Of a DNA stretch of 64,000 bases, positions 35,196 through 44,520 are shown in pieces. The stretch is from Nocardia sp. BSTN01 (GTDB lineage Bacteria > Actinomycetota > Actinomycetes > Mycobacteriales > Mycobacteriaceae), in NCBI RefSeq assembly GCF_015354405.1, contig NZ_JADKYP010000029.1, forward strand, positions 1 to 64,000, written 5' to 3'. The notes under the pieces were generated by a model. It saw only the letters and a program-made list of their open reading frames with translations. It searched no databases and was not told the origin of the DNA. The position numbers and the translations under genes are program-made. The stretch's first letter is position 1; each line of letters begins with the position of its first letter.

Positions 35196-35648
35196 ATGAC
35201 CGCCTACCGGTCCATTGTCGTCGGTACCGATGGCTCGGATTCGTCGTACGTCGCTGTCGAGAAGGCTGCCGCGCTGGCCGGCGACGCGGGCGCCACCCTG
35301 TACGTCGCGTGCGCGTACTACCCGACCGACGACCGCGATGTGGCCGCCGCGGCCGACGTCCTCAAGGACGAGGCCTACCAGGTACGCGGCTCGGCCCCCA
35401 CCAACGAGATCCTGCGGGTCGCGCGGGACAAGGCGGTCGCCGCCGGGGCGGCCAACATCGTGGAGCGGGCCGTCGTCGGCGAACCCGTGGAATCGCTGCT
35501 GAACCTGGTCAAGGAGGTGGAGGCCGATCTGCTGGTCGTCGGTAACCGCGGCCTCAACACCCTGGCCGGGCGTCTGCTCGGTTCGGTGCCCTCCGACGTC
35601 GCCCGCAAGTCGCGCAGCGACGTCCTGATCGTGCACACCGTTCGCTGA
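35196..35648 (+). CDS. Universal stress protein (ATP/cAMP-binding type)
   Basis: A 150-aa single UspA domain. MTAYRSIVVGTDGSDSSYVAVEKAAALAG begins the fold and the nucleotide-binding motif is VVGNRGLNTLAGRLLGSVPSDVARKSRSDVLIVH (G-2x-G-9x-G-S/T type). It is the counterpart of mycobacterial Rv1636, a cAMP-binding universal stress protein, and keeps the position between uvrB and uvrA. The ATG at 35196 has the strong site GGAGGAAAG. Confidence 0.92.
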   Translation: MTAYRSIVVGTDGSDSSYVAVEKAAALAGDAGATLYVACAYYPTDDRDVAAAADVLKDEAYQVRGSAPTNEILRVARDKAVAAGAANIVERAVVGEPVESLLNLVKEVEADLLVVGNRGLNTLAGRLLGSVPSDVARKSRSDVLIVHTVR

Positions 35649-35675
35649 CATTCGCATGACCGGCCGCCCGGGGCC

Positions 35676-38063
35676 TCAGCGCAATGCGCCGAGGACCTCG
35701 GGCAGCGTGCCGGTGTGAACCACCGATAATCGCTGGGTGGCACGGGTGAGCGCCACGTACAGATCGTTGAGCCCGCGCGGCGATTCGTCCAGGATGGCCT
35801 GCGGTTCCACCAGCACGACCGCGTCGAACTCCAGGCCCTTCACCTCCGCCACCGTCAGCACCTGCACGGAATCGCCCGCCAGCGAGGCGAATTCGCTCAC
35901 CGTCGCATGCGGGGCCAGAACGGCGGTGATTCCCGGCTTACCGGCCTCGGCGGCGACGAGTTCGGTGACCGCGGCCAGCGAACCGCCGGCCGCCACCTGC
36001 ACGGCCTGCGGCGGAAAGCCGGATTCCCGGACCGATCGCGGGATGGTCGCCTCCGGATCGATCGCCGCCAGCACATCGGCGGCCACCGCCATGATCTCGG
36101 CGGGCGTGCGGTAGTTGACCGTCAGTTCCGTGAGCTTCCAGCGCTGTGCGACATAGGGTTCCAGCATCCGCTGCCATGACGATGCGCCCGCGGGATCGCC
36201 CGTCTGCGCCACATCGCCGACCACCGTTACCCAGCGATTCGGAATGCGCCGCATCACCATTCGCCACGCCATCTCCGACAGCTCCTGCGCCTCGTCGATG
36301 ATCACGTGCCCGTAGGTCCAGCTGCGATCACCGGCGGCCCGCTCGGCGGTCGTCTGGCGGTTGCGCACATGCTGGCGTTCGGCGAGCTGGCCGGCGTCGA
36401 TCAGGTCGTAGGCCATCAGGATTTCCGGATCCAGATCGTCCTCGAGGTCCTGCGGCGCCGAACCGGTCAGGATGTCGAGCGCCTCCTGCGCCTCGGCCAG
36501 TTGCGCGCGCCACCGCCGCCGTGAGCGCTCCCGTTCCTCGGCGTCGTCGATGCCCAGCAGTTCGGCCAGCTCGTCGAGTAGCGGCGCGTCCGCGGCCGCG
36601 AATGCGGGCCCGCTCGCCGGGTCGAGGGCGTGGAACAGCTCCTTGCGGTCCTCGGCGCTGAGCCGGTCCGCGGCATGCGCCAGCCGCTCGGGCTCGGCCC
36701 ACAGATCGGCGAGCACCTGCTGCGGGGTCAGGATCGGCCACAACTGCGCGATCGCGCGCTGAATGCCGGCGTCCGCGCGCATCTCGTCACGGATCTCGGT
36801 CAGGTCGGCCTGGCTCAGCAGATTGCGCCCGGTGTTCGACGGGCGGCGCCCGGCGGCGGCATCGGCCTCGTCGACGGTGTCGGCGAACTGGTCCTTGCCG
36901 ATGATCTGCGCCAGCTGGTCGGTCAGCGCGTCCACCACCGAGGCGGCGAAGATCGGGCGGGCGAGGTTGTGCGGGCGGCACGAGGAGCGGGCCCGGCCGC
37001 GAGCGCGGGTGGCGATCTTGCGATCCAGCGTCAGCTCGTACCCGTCGAAGTCGAGGCGGACCGGGTCGCGCGGCACCTCCTGCCGGTCGCGCACCGCCTT
37101 CTTCAGCACATCGAGCATGTCGAGCGAACCCTTGAGTTCGCCCGCGCGCAGCGAATCCTCCAGTGTCGCTTCGACTCCCGGATACAGATTGCCGATCGTG
37201 GACAGCAGCACACCGGTCTCGCCCAGCGACGGCAGCACCTGGCCGATGTAGTCGAGAAAGGTGGAATTGGGGCCGATGATCAGCACACCGGCCTTGTCGA
37301 GCTGCTGACGGTAGGTGTAGAGCAGATACGCCGCGCGGTGCAATGCGACCGCGGTCTTTCCGGTACCCGGCCCGCCCTGGACCACCAGGACGCTGCGGTG
37401 TTCGGAGCGGATGATGGCGTCCTGCTCGCTCTGGATCGTCTCGACGATATCGGTCATATGGCCGGTGCGCGCCGCGTTCAGGGCGGTGAGAAGGGCGCTC
37501 TCACTGCCGACGCCGCCGTCGTCGGACTCGATCGCGCCGGCGCGGCGCGCCATCTCCAGATCGAGGTATTCGTCGCTGATTCCGGTCACGGCGCGATTGC
37601 GCGAGCGGATGTGCCGGCGCCGAGTCACGCCGTCGGGGGCGGCGGTGGTCGCGAGGTAGAACGGCCGGGCCAGCGGGGCCCGCCAGTCGAGCAGGAGGGT
37701 GTTGTAGTCGTCGTCCTCGTCGAGGATGCCGAGGCGGCCGATGTAGCGGTACTCGCCCTCGGCACTCGCGTCGCCGGTGTCCTCCGTGTTCTCCGCGGTC
37801 AGATCGATCCGGCCGAAGCACAGCCCGTTCTCGGCGGCGTCGTATTTGGCCAGATCCTCGGAGTAGAGCTGGGTGAACGATTCGCGTTCGCTGCGGGCCT
37901 GCGGGGTGCCGCCGGTCTCCAGCAGTACCGTCCGCAGGCGGCGCTGGGCGTATTCGCGCATACCGTCCAGCCGCTGATACAGCAGGGTGAGATAGCTCTG
38001 CTCCCGCTCCAGTTCGGCGGCGCGATCGGTGGCGGGGCGATCCTCGGTGAGGCGGTCGGGCAA
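35676..38063 (-). CDS. helR: HelR/HelD-type RNA polymerase recycling motor ATPase
   Basis: A 795-aa superfamily 1 helicase-like ATPase. The N-terminal arm is ELEREQSYLTLLYQRLDGMREYAQRRL, followed by GGTPQARSERE and ENGLCFGRIDL, as in actinobacterial HelR. Walker A is GGPGTGKTAVALHRAAYLLY near residue 230. The DExx box is VIIDEAQELSEMAWRMVMRR, and the 1B-like VTVVGDVAQTGDP and C-terminal GLEFDAVVLVEP and LYVALTRATQRL motifs follow. HelR frees RNA polymerase from stalled or rifamycin-bound complexes. The TTG at 38063 has AAGGAG 7 nt upstream; GTG 38081 is the alternative. TAGACT on the minus strand near 38130 is a likely -10 box. Confidence 0.85.
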   Translation of the reverse strand: MPDRLTEDRPATDRAAELEREQSYLTLLYQRLDGMREYAQRRLRTVLLETGGTPQARSERESFTQLYSEDLAKYDAAENGLCFGRIDLTAENTEDTGDASAEGEYRYIGRLGILDEDDDYNTLLLDWRAPLARPFYLATTAAPDGVTRRRHIRSRNRAVTGISDEYLDLEMARRAGAIESDDGGVGSESALLTALNAARTGHMTDIVETIQSEQDAIIRSEHRSVLVVQGGPGTGKTAVALHRAAYLLYTYRQQLDKAGVLIIGPNSTFLDYIGQVLPSLGETGVLLSTIGNLYPGVEATLEDSLRAGELKGSLDMLDVLKKAVRDRQEVPRDPVRLDFDGYELTLDRKIATRARGRARSSCRPHNLARPIFAASVVDALTDQLAQIIGKDQFADTVDEADAAAGRRPSNTGRNLLSQADLTEIRDEMRADAGIQRAIAQLWPILTPQQVLADLWAEPERLAHAADRLSAEDRKELFHALDPASGPAFAAADAPLLDELAELLGIDDAEERERSRRRWRAQLAEAQEALDILTGSAPQDLEDDLDPEILMAYDLIDAGQLAERQHVRNRQTTAERAAGDRSWTYGHVIIDEAQELSEMAWRMVMRRIPNRWVTVVGDVAQTGDPAGASSWQRMLEPYVAQRWKLTELTVNYRTPAEIMAVAADVLAAIDPEATIPRSVRESGFPPQAVQVAAGGSLAAVTELVAAEAGKPGITAVLAPHATVSEFASLAGDSVQVLTVAEVKGLEFDAVVLVEPQAILDESPRGLNDLYVALTRATQRLSVVHTGTLPEVLGALR

Positions 38064-38128
38064 AACGGAACTCCTTGTCACCACAGGGGCCGAGCGGGCC
38101 GCGCGCGAAGAGAACGGAATCGTCGAGT

Positions 38129-38464
38129 CTAGTGGGGGTTCGTCGGACTCGCCGTAGTCCCAGGTGAACGCGCCGCGAACACGGTAGTGAAATGTTGCAC
38201 TACCGGGAACGGATCGTAGAAGTGATGGAGGAGGCGCTTCCACTCCCGATAGTCCGCAGAGCCGCGGAAGCCCTCGGTGTGATCGCTGAGTTGCTCCCAC
38301 TCCACCAGCAGCAGATACGTGTGCGGCGACTCGGCGGATTTCGACAGCGTCAGCGACCGGAACCCGGGCGCCCGGGCGATCAGGGGGCGCGCCTGCTCGA
38401 ACGCCGCCTCGAATTCGGCCGTGCGATCGGGCACGACAGGCAGCAGCGCGTGTTCGAGGATCAT
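38129..38464 (-). CDS. Antibiotic biosynthesis monooxygenase (ABM) domain protein
   Basis: A protein of 111 aa. The ABM ferredoxin-like fold is seen as ILEHALLPVVPDRTAEFEAAFEQARPLIARAPGFRSLTLSKSAESPHTYLLLVEWEQLSDH, ending in REWKRLLHHFYDPFPVVQHF. The group includes cofactor-free quinone-forming monooxygenases and haem-degrading enzymes; the substrate is unknown. It lies 11 nt downstream of the GGDEF gene and probably shares its mRNA. Its end approaches the helR promoter. Confidence 0.8.
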   Translation of the reverse strand: MILEHALLPVVPDRTAEFEAAFEQARPLIARAPGFRSLTLSKSAESPHTYLLLVEWEQLSDHTEGFRGSADYREWKRLLHHFYDPFPVVQHFTTVFAARSPGTTASPTNPH

Positions 38465-38475
38465 CTGCGGGTCTT

Positions 38476-39834
38476 TCAGGAGGCGTGGGTGTTGTTCGGC
38501 CGCCGTCCCAGCGCGTTGCTCTCGGAGGTTGCCGGCTTGGCACGGTACATCGCCAGATCCGCGTCGTGCAGCACCGCTTCGGGAGTGCGCGGATCACCCG
38601 GGCGCAGCGCGGTGACGCCGATCGAGGCCTCGATGTGGATGCGGTGACCGCGCGCGATGATCGGCTCGGCCATCGTCTGGCGCAGCCGGGCGATCAGTCC
38701 GTCCAGATCCTCCGGCTGGGTACGGCCGGACAGCAGCACCAGGAATTCGTCGCCGCCGATGCGGCCCACCACGTCGTCGGTGCGCAGGCCGCGCTGCAGG
38801 CGCTGGGCCACGATCTGCAGCACGGTATCGCCGATCGCGTGGCCCAGGGTGTCGTTGATGGCCTTGAATCCGTCGAGGTCGATGAACAGCACGTTCGACA
38901 CCGGTGACTGTTCGTCGACACCCAGCGCGGTCGCCAGCCGCGAGAGCACCAGCGACCGATTCGCCAGCCCGGTGAGTGGATCGTGGGTCGCCTGATACTC
39001 CAATTGCCTTCGGCTGGCACGGAATTCGGTGACGTCGTTGAACGAGGAGACGGCCGGTGAGTCGGGTGCGCCGGGGTTGAGCAACCGGCTCGAACCCGAC
39101 AGCCAGCGTCGCTGCCCGTCCGGGCGGTCCACACCGAACACGTAGCGGGAGATGGTTTCCCCGGTGGCCAGCGTCCGCGCCACCGGGTGATGGCTCGGAG
39201 CCAGCGGCTGGGCGTTCGCGTCCAACAGCGTCAGCGGCAGCGAATCGATGCGGCGGCCGATCAGATTGTCGCCGTCCTGACCGAAGATGCGCAGCGCCGC
39301 CGGATTGATCGATTCGATCCGGCCCTCGCGGTCGATGACGACCACACCCTCCTCGAGTTGCGACACCACGGCCGTGAAATGGTGTTCGGCCCGGCGTTGC
39401 GCGGCCTCGGCCCGGCGTTGCGCGGTGAGGTCGTGGATCACCACCTGATAGGCGAGCCGGTTCTGCCAGACGGTGAGCACCGAGACCGTCTCGACGTCGA
39501 CGGCCTGGCCGTCGCAGCGAATCAGGGTCATTTCCGCTGTTTCGGACGCGTCGCCGGTCTGATGCAGCCGGTCGATGCGCTCGAGCATCGCCGGCACGTC
39601 GCGATGCGCCACGAACTGGGCGACCGGATGTCCGACCACCTCGTCCACTCCCGGGGCGGCCAGCAGCCGCACGATCGCCGGATTGGCGAAGACGACGACG
39701 CCGTCCTCGTGCACGACGACACCGTCGGGACTGTGCTCGACCAGCGTGCGGTACCGCTGGGCGAGTTGTTCGGCGTCCATCACGCCGTCGGACCGGTTCT
39801 CACCTGCCTCAACCACATGTAACCCCCTGATCAT
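38476..39834 (-). CDS. PAS-PAS-GGDEF diguanylate cyclase
   Basis: A protein of 452 aa. Two PAS modules (about residues 25-140, with LVEHSPDGVVVHEDGVVVFAN, and 150-285, with EEGVVVIDREGRIESINPAALRIFG) precede a GGDEF domain (about 290-445). The active loop is intact: VVGRIGGDEFLVLL, with FIDLDGFKAINDTLGHAIGD upstream for metal and substrate binding. It should make cyclic di-GMP. No RxxD inhibitory site is evident before GGDEF. No EAL domain is present. ATG 39834 is used; GTG and ATG codons inside the first 20 residues are alternatives because no start has a strong ribosome site. Confidence 0.9.
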   Translation of the reverse strand: MIRGLHVVEAGENRSDGVMDAEQLAQRYRTLVEHSPDGVVVHEDGVVVFANPAIVRLLAAPGVDEVVGHPVAQFVAHRDVPAMLERIDRLHQTGDASETAEMTLIRCDGQAVDVETVSVLTVWQNRLAYQVVIHDLTAQRRAEAAQRRAEHHFTAVVSQLEEGVVVIDREGRIESINPAALRIFGQDGDNLIGRRIDSLPLTLLDANAQPLAPSHHPVARTLATGETISRYVFGVDRPDGQRRWLSGSSRLLNPGAPDSPAVSSFNDVTEFRASRRQLEYQATHDPLTGLANRSLVLSRLATALGVDEQSPVSNVLFIDLDGFKAINDTLGHAIGDTVLQIVAQRLQRGLRTDDVVGRIGGDEFLVLLSGRTQPEDLDGLIARLRQTMAEPIIARGHRIHIEASIGVTALRPGDPRTPEAVLHDADLAMYRAKPATSESNALGRRPNNTHAS

Positions 39835-39995
39835 GGTCTGTCAGGTCAATTGGCGCACGGGATCATTCTGATGGTGACGTACCGCGGATCACAGTGCGGA
39901 CGGTATTGGTTCGGTCACAGTTCAGGTTCTAATCGGGCCTGTGAGTGATCATGACAGGTGCCCGTTCCCGCGGTAACGGCGGAGGGTACGCTGTC

Positions 39996-40035
39996 GGGTT
40001 CGGGTTCGGGTTCGGTCCGGTCGGGGGACCGGACC
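39996..40035 (+). repeat. GGGTTC triplet repeat and perfect hairpin
   Basis: Three tandem GGGTTC units (39996-40013) are followed directly by a perfect 9-bp stem, GGTCCGGTC (40014-40022) with GACCGGACC (40027-40035), and a GGGG loop. It lies about 50 nt before the ketosynthase gene, in the gap between it and the divergent GGDEF gene. No T-run follows. Confidence 0.6.
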
Positions 40036-40082
40036 GGGTGTGACGCCGGAGGCAGTAGCCCAGGCAGGGTGTAGGAGCGCGA

Positions 40083-41270
40083 ATGCCGAACACAACCCCG
40101 ATATCAACTCGAGAATATCAAGATCGTATGCCGATCGCAGGTATCGGCGTGGTCAGCGGTTACGGCTGGGGCCGGGAAACGCTGTGGCGCGGTCTGCACA
40201 CCGGTAAGGCGGCCGCCCGGCTCTACCCCGGCTACGGTCCCGATCGCGACGAATACGCGTGGGTTGCGCTGGTACCCGAGGGCGGCGACGAGTCGCTCAG
40301 TCCGAGCCGCTACGCCCGCGCGGTGCAGGAGGCCGCGCGCGAGGCGATCGCCGATGCGGCCGAACGAGGCTGGCGTCCGGGCGGCACCGTCGGGGTGATC
40401 CACGCGATCGTGCTCGGCGATGTCCGCGACTGGGAGGATTTCTACCTCACCGACGACAGCCGCCGTCGTTCCCGCGACTATCTGCGGCTGCTGCCGTCGA
40501 CCCCGATTTCGCTGCTGATGCAGGAGTTCGGCTTCCACGGACCGTCGATGAACGTCTCGGCGGCCTGCAGTTCGGCCAACGTCGCGCTGATCACGGCGCA
40601 GATGTGGCTGGATCAGGGTTTCGCCGACGACGTCGTATGCGTGACCACCGACCTGTCGTCGAGCCCCGATATGGTCCACCACTTCGTGCAGATGGGCGCG
40701 GCGGTGATCGACGCCGATCCGCTGGAGGCGTGCCGGCCGTTCCAGGAGGGCAGCCGCGGGTTCAGCTTCGGCGAGGCATCGGTGGCGTTCGTGGTCTCCC
40801 GGCAGGTGGAGCGGCCGTACTGCGCGATGCTCGGCGGGGCGATGACCAATGACGCTTATCACGTCGTGTCCGTGGACCCCGGTCTGGAGCGGATACTGGA
40901 CTGTACGCACCGGGCCCTGGACCGGGCCGGGGTGCGCCCCGGGGACGTGAGTTACTACAACGCCCACGGTCCGGGAACCCGGCAGTGTGATGTGGCCGAA
41001 CGGGCCGTGCTGGCGCGGATCTTCGACGACCGCCCGCAGGTCTATTCGATCAAGCCGCTGACCGGACATTGCATGGGTGCGGCGGCCGGCGTCGAGATCG
41101 CGGCGACGGCCCTGGGTTACGAGCGCGGCGTCGTGGTGGCGCCGCCGATCGTGGCCGAGGCGCATCCTCGCCTGCTGGACGGACCCACCCCGTTCGACGG
41201 CGGATTCACGGTGAAGACCTCGCTCGGTATGGGCGGGCACAACTCCGTGGTGGTGCTCGGTCCGGCGTGA
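40083..41270 (+). CDS. Orphan beta-ketoacyl synthase-fold protein
   Basis: A 395-aa thiolase-fold ketosynthase. The catalytic Cys is in VSAACSSANVAL, the first His in YYNAHGPGTRQCD and the second in SIKPLTGHCMGAAAGVEIA; the C-H-H triad is therefore intact, and SLGMGGHNSVVVL closes the fold. It should condense an acyl chain with an ACP-bound extender, yet no ACP, acyltransferase or other FAS/PKS gene is nearby. KS/CLF-like chain-length factors lack the Cys, so it is not one. The ATG at 40083 has AGGAG 6 nt upstream. Its role is unknown. Confidence 0.82.
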   Translation: MPNTTPISTREYQDRMPIAGIGVVSGYGWGRETLWRGLHTGKAAARLYPGYGPDRDEYAWVALVPEGGDESLSPSRYARAVQEAAREAIADAAERGWRPGGTVGVIHAIVLGDVRDWEDFYLTDDSRRRSRDYLRLLPSTPISLLMQEFGFHGPSMNVSAACSSANVALITAQMWLDQGFADDVVCVTTDLSSSPDMVHHFVQMGAAVIDADPLEACRPFQEGSRGFSFGEASVAFVVSRQVERPYCAMLGGAMTNDAYHVVSVDPGLERILDCTHRALDRAGVRPGDVSYYNAHGPGTRQCDVAERAVLARIFDDRPQVYSIKPLTGHCMGAAAGVEIAATALGYERGVVVAPPIVAEAHPRLLDGPTPFDGGFTVKTSLGMGGHNSVVVLGPA

Positions 41271-41325
41271 CAGCGGGCCCGCTCGGGGCGGTGCCGGAGG
41301 GTCCGCTCGCGGCGTGTCGCCGAAC

Positions 41326-41348
41326 TTGTCGGTGGGTGTGCCTAGCAT
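41326..41348 (+). promoter_or_regulatory. RecA-NDp/PafBC-type damage-inducible promoter of uvrA
   Basis: TTGTCGGTG (41326-41334), an 8-nt spacer and TAGCAT (41343-41348) match the tTGTCRgtg-N8-TANNNT consensus. The transcript would have a leader of about 45 nt, unlike polA and uvrB. Confidence 0.75.
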
Positions 41349-41399
41349 GGCGTCCGGGGAGATTCTGGACGCCGAATTTCGATCGAGAAGGGACAGCCG

Positions 41400-44354
41400 G
41401 TGGCGGATCTGTTGACCGTGCGCGGAGCTCGGGAGCACAACCTGAAGGGAGTGGACCTCGACCTGCCACGGGACAGCCTCATCGTGTTCACCGGACTCTC
41501 CGGGTCCGGTAAATCGAGCCTCGCCTTCGACACCATCTTCGCCGAGGGCCAGCGCCGCTACGTCGAATCGCTGTCGGCCTACGCGCGCCAGTTCCTGGGG
41601 CAGATGGACAAGCCCGATGTGGATTTCATCGAGGGTCTCTCCCCGGCGGTCTCGATCGACCAGAAGTCGACCAACCGCAACCCGCGCTCGACCGTCGGCA
41701 CCATCACCGAGGTCTACGACTATCTACGCCTGCTGTATGCCCGCGCCGGAACGCCGCACTGCCCGGTCTGCGGTGAGCTGATCGCCAAGCAGACCCCGCA
41801 GCAGATCGTGGATCAGGTGCTGGAGATGGAGCCGGGCACCCGCTTCCAGGTGCTGGCCCCGGTGGTGCGGACCCGCAAGGGCGAATTCGTGGACCTGTTC
41901 GACCAGCTCAACACCCAGGGCTACTCCCGGGTGCGCGTCGACGGCGTGGTGTATCCGCTCACCGAGCCGCCGAAGCTGAAGAAGCAGGAGAAGCACGACA
42001 TCGAGGTCGTGATCGACCGGCTGGCGGTGAAGCCGACTTCCAAACAGCGACTGACCGATTCGATCGAGACGGCGCTGCGGCTGGCCGACGGCATCGTGGT
42101 CCTGGACTTCGTCGACCGCGACGAGCACGCACACGACCGCGAGCGGCGGTTCTCCGAGAAGCTGGCCTGCCCGAACGGTCACCCGCTCGATATCGAGGAC
42201 CTGGAACCGCGATCGTTCTCCTTCAACTCGCCCTACGGCGCCTGCCCGGACTGCACCGGTCTCGGCATTCGCAAGGAGGTCGATCCGGATCTGGTGGTAC
42301 CCGATCCGGAACTGAGCCTCAACGACGGCGCGATCGCCCCGTGGTCGCGCGGGCAGACCGCCGAATACTTCAACCGGCTGCTGTCCGGGCTGTCCGAGGC
42401 GATCGGCTTCTCGATGGACGCGCCGTGGAACACGTTGCCGCTCAAGGCCCGTAAGGCGGTGCTCGAGGGCAGTTCCGACCAGGTGCACGTGTCCTACACC
42501 AACCGCTACGGCCGCAAGCGGTCCTATTACGCCGATTTCGAGGGCGTGATGCCGTTCCTGCAGCGGCGGCTGGAGAGCACCGAATCCGAGCAGATGAAGG
42601 AGCACTACGACGGGTACATGCGCGATGTGCCGTGCCCGGTCTGTAGCGGTGCGCGGCTGCGTCCGGAGATCCTGGCCGTCACCCTCAACGCCGAGGGCGG
42701 ACGCCGCTCCATCGCCGAGGTGTGTGATCTCTCGATCCGCGACTGCTCACGTTTCCTGAACTCGCTCGCGCTGGGGGAGCGGGAGGCCGCGATCGCCGGC
42801 CAGGTACTCAAGGAGATCCAGGCCCGGCTGGGCTTCCTGCTCGACGTCGGCCTGGAATATCTGACGCTGTCGCGGGCGGCGGCGACGCTGTCCGGCGGTG
42901 AAGCGCAGCGGATCCGGCTGGCCACCCAGATCGGCTCGGGGCTGGTCGGTGTGCTGTACGTACTGGACGAGCCGTCCATCGGCCTGCACCAGCGCGACAA
43001 CCGGCGTCTGATCGAAACCCTCACGCGGCTGCGCAATCTCGGCAACACGCTCATCGTAGTCGAACACGACGAGGACACCATCCACTCCTCGGATTGGGTC
43101 GTCGACATCGGCCCGCTGGCCGGCGAGCACGGCGGCCAGGTCGTCTACAGCGGCCCGTATCCGGGCCTGCTCGAGGATCCGAATTCGCTGACCGGCGCCT
43201 ACCTGTCCGGCCGCGAGGTGATCGAGGTGCCGCTGGTGCGCCGGCCGGTGTCGAAGAAGAAGCAGCTCACCGTGGTCGGCGCGAATGAACACAATCTGCG
43301 CGGCATCGACGTGGCCTTCCCGCTCGGCGTGCTGACGTCGGTGACGGGCGTCTCCGGCTCCGGGAAGTCGACGCTGGTCAACGACATTCTGGCGACCGTC
43401 CTGGCGAACAAGCTCAACGGCGCGCGGCAGGTGCCGGGCCGGCACACCCGGATCAACGGGCTCGATCACCTCGACAAGCTGGTGCAGGTCGACCAGTCGC
43501 CGATCGGGCGCACCCCGCGTTCGAACCCGGCGACCTACACCGGCGTCTTCGACAAGATCCGCACCCTGTTCGCGGCCACCACCGAGGCCAAGGTGCGCGG
43601 CTATCAGCCGGGCCGGTTCTCCTTCAACGTCAAGGGCGGGCGGTGCGAGGCCTGTTCCGGCGACGGCACGTTGAAGATCGAGATGAACTTCCTGCCGGAT
43701 GTGTACGTGCCCTGCGAGGTGTGCCACGGCGCCCGCTACAACCGGGAAACCCTCGAGGTGCACTACAAGGGCAAGACCATCGCCGAGGTGCTCGACATGT
43801 CGATCGAGGAGGCGGCCGAATTCTTCGAGCCGGTCACCTCGATCCACCGCTACCTCAAGACGCTGGTCGATGTCGGCCTGGGATATGTGCGGCTGGGCCA
43901 GAGCGCCCCGACTTTGTCCGGTGGTGAGGCACAGCGCGTGAAACTGGCCGCCGAACTGCAGAAGCGCTCGACCGGGCGCACGGTCTACATCCTCGACGAG
44001 CCGACCACCGGCCTGCACTTCGAGGACATCCGCAAACTGCTCGCGGTGATCAACGGACTGGTCGACAAGGGCAATACGGTGATCGTCATCGAACACAATC
44101 TGGACGTCATCAAGACCTCCGACTGGGTGATCGATATGGGTCCCGAGGGCGGTTCCGGCGGTGGCACCGTGATCGCAGAGGGCACCCCGGAAGATGTTGC
44201 GGCCGTTGCCGACAGCTACACGGGCCAGTTCCTGCGCGAGGTCCTCGACAAGCCGGTCGCACCGGCGAAGACGACGAAGACCAAGAAGGCGACGGCCGCC
44301 AAGTCGTCGGCTGCCAAGCCCGCCGGCCGTCGCAAGACGGCTGCCGTCGGCTGA
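41400..44354 (+). CDS. uvrA: Excinuclease ABC subunit A
   Basis: This 984-aa damage-recognition ATPase dimerises and loads UvrB. It has two ABC ATPase halves, with Walker [16 protein letters not shown] and [15 protein letters not shown] and signatures [12 protein letters not shown] and [12 protein letters not shown]. The zinc-binding Cys pairs are CPVCGEL, CPNGH/CPDC and CEAC/CEVC. Walker B sites are [13 protein letters not shown] and [14 protein letters not shown] Lys/Ala-rich tail ends the protein, as in other actinobacteria. The GTG at 41400 has AAGGGA 8 nt upstream and matches the mycobacterial N-terminus (MADxLxVxGAREHNL). Confidence 0.97.
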   Translation: MADLLTVRGAREHNLKGVDLDLPRDSLIVFTGLSGSGKSSLAFDTIFAEGQRRYVESLSAYARQFLGQMDKPDVDFIEGLSPAVSIDQKSTNRNPRSTVGTITEVYDYLRLLYARAGTPHCPVCGELIAKQTPQQIVDQVLEMEPGTRFQVLAPVVRTRKGEFVDLFDQLNTQGYSRVRVDGVVYPLTEPPKLKKQEKHDIEVVIDRLAVKPTSKQRLTDSIETALRLADGIVVLDFVDRDEHAHDRERRFSEKLACPNGHPLDIEDLEPRSFSFNSPYGACPDCTGLGIRKEVDPDLVVPDPELSLNDGAIAPWSRGQTAEYFNRLLSGLSEAIGFSMDAPWNTLPLKARKAVLEGSSDQVHVSYTNRYGRKRSYYADFEGVMPFLQRRLESTESEQMKEHYDGYMRDVPCPVCSGARLRPEILAVTLNAEGGRRSIAEVCDLSIRDCSRFLNSLALGEREAAIAGQVLKEIQARLGFLLDVGLEYLTLSRAAATLSGGEAQRIRLATQIGSGLVGVLYVLDEPSIGLHQRDNRRLIETLTRLRNLGNTLIVVEHDEDTIHSSDWVVDIGPLAGEHGGQVVYSGPYPGLLEDPNSLTGAYLSGREVIEVPLVRRPVSKKKQLTVVGANEHNLRGIDVAFPLGVLTSVTGVSGSGKSTLVNDILATVLANKLNGARQVPGRHTRINGLDHLDKLVQVDQSPIGRTPRSNPATYTGVFDKIRTLFAATTEAKVRGYQPGRFSFNVKGGRCEACSGDGTLKIEMNFLPDVYVPCEVCHGARYNRETLEVHYKGKTIAEVLDMSIEEAAEFFEPVTSIHRYLKTLVDVGLGYVRLGQSAPTLSGGEAQRVKLAAELQKRSTGRTVYILDEPTTGLHFEDIRKLLAVINGLVDKGNTVIVIEHNLDVIKTSDWVIDMGPEGGSGGGTVIAEGTPEDVAAVADSYTGQFLREVLDKPVAPAKTTKTKKATAAKSSAAKPAGRRKTAAVG

Positions 44355-44366
44355 GCAACGCGCGAC

Positions 44367-44392
44367 GGGCCCGCGGGGTTTCCAGCGGGTCC
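44367..44392 (+). terminator. Weak terminator candidate after uvrA
   Basis: GGGCCCGC (44367-44374) pairs with GCGGGTCC (44385-44392), one G-T pair, 12 nt after the uvrA stop. No T-run follows. Confidence 0.35.
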
Positions 44393-44520
44393 GCCGCGCC
44401 TGCGCCGACGCTGCGCGGGTGATGTCTGTGCCGTCGCGCCGGGTGCGCGACTGCTGGTCGAATGTGTTGTCTCTCAACTACGTCGATCGGTGACTGCGGC
44501 GCCGATGGGCCCCGGCTCGA

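Noticed and set aside
40083-41270. Part of a polyketide cluster
   Set aside because: A single KS with no ACP, AT, reductase or tailoring genes nearby does not make a biosynthetic cluster.
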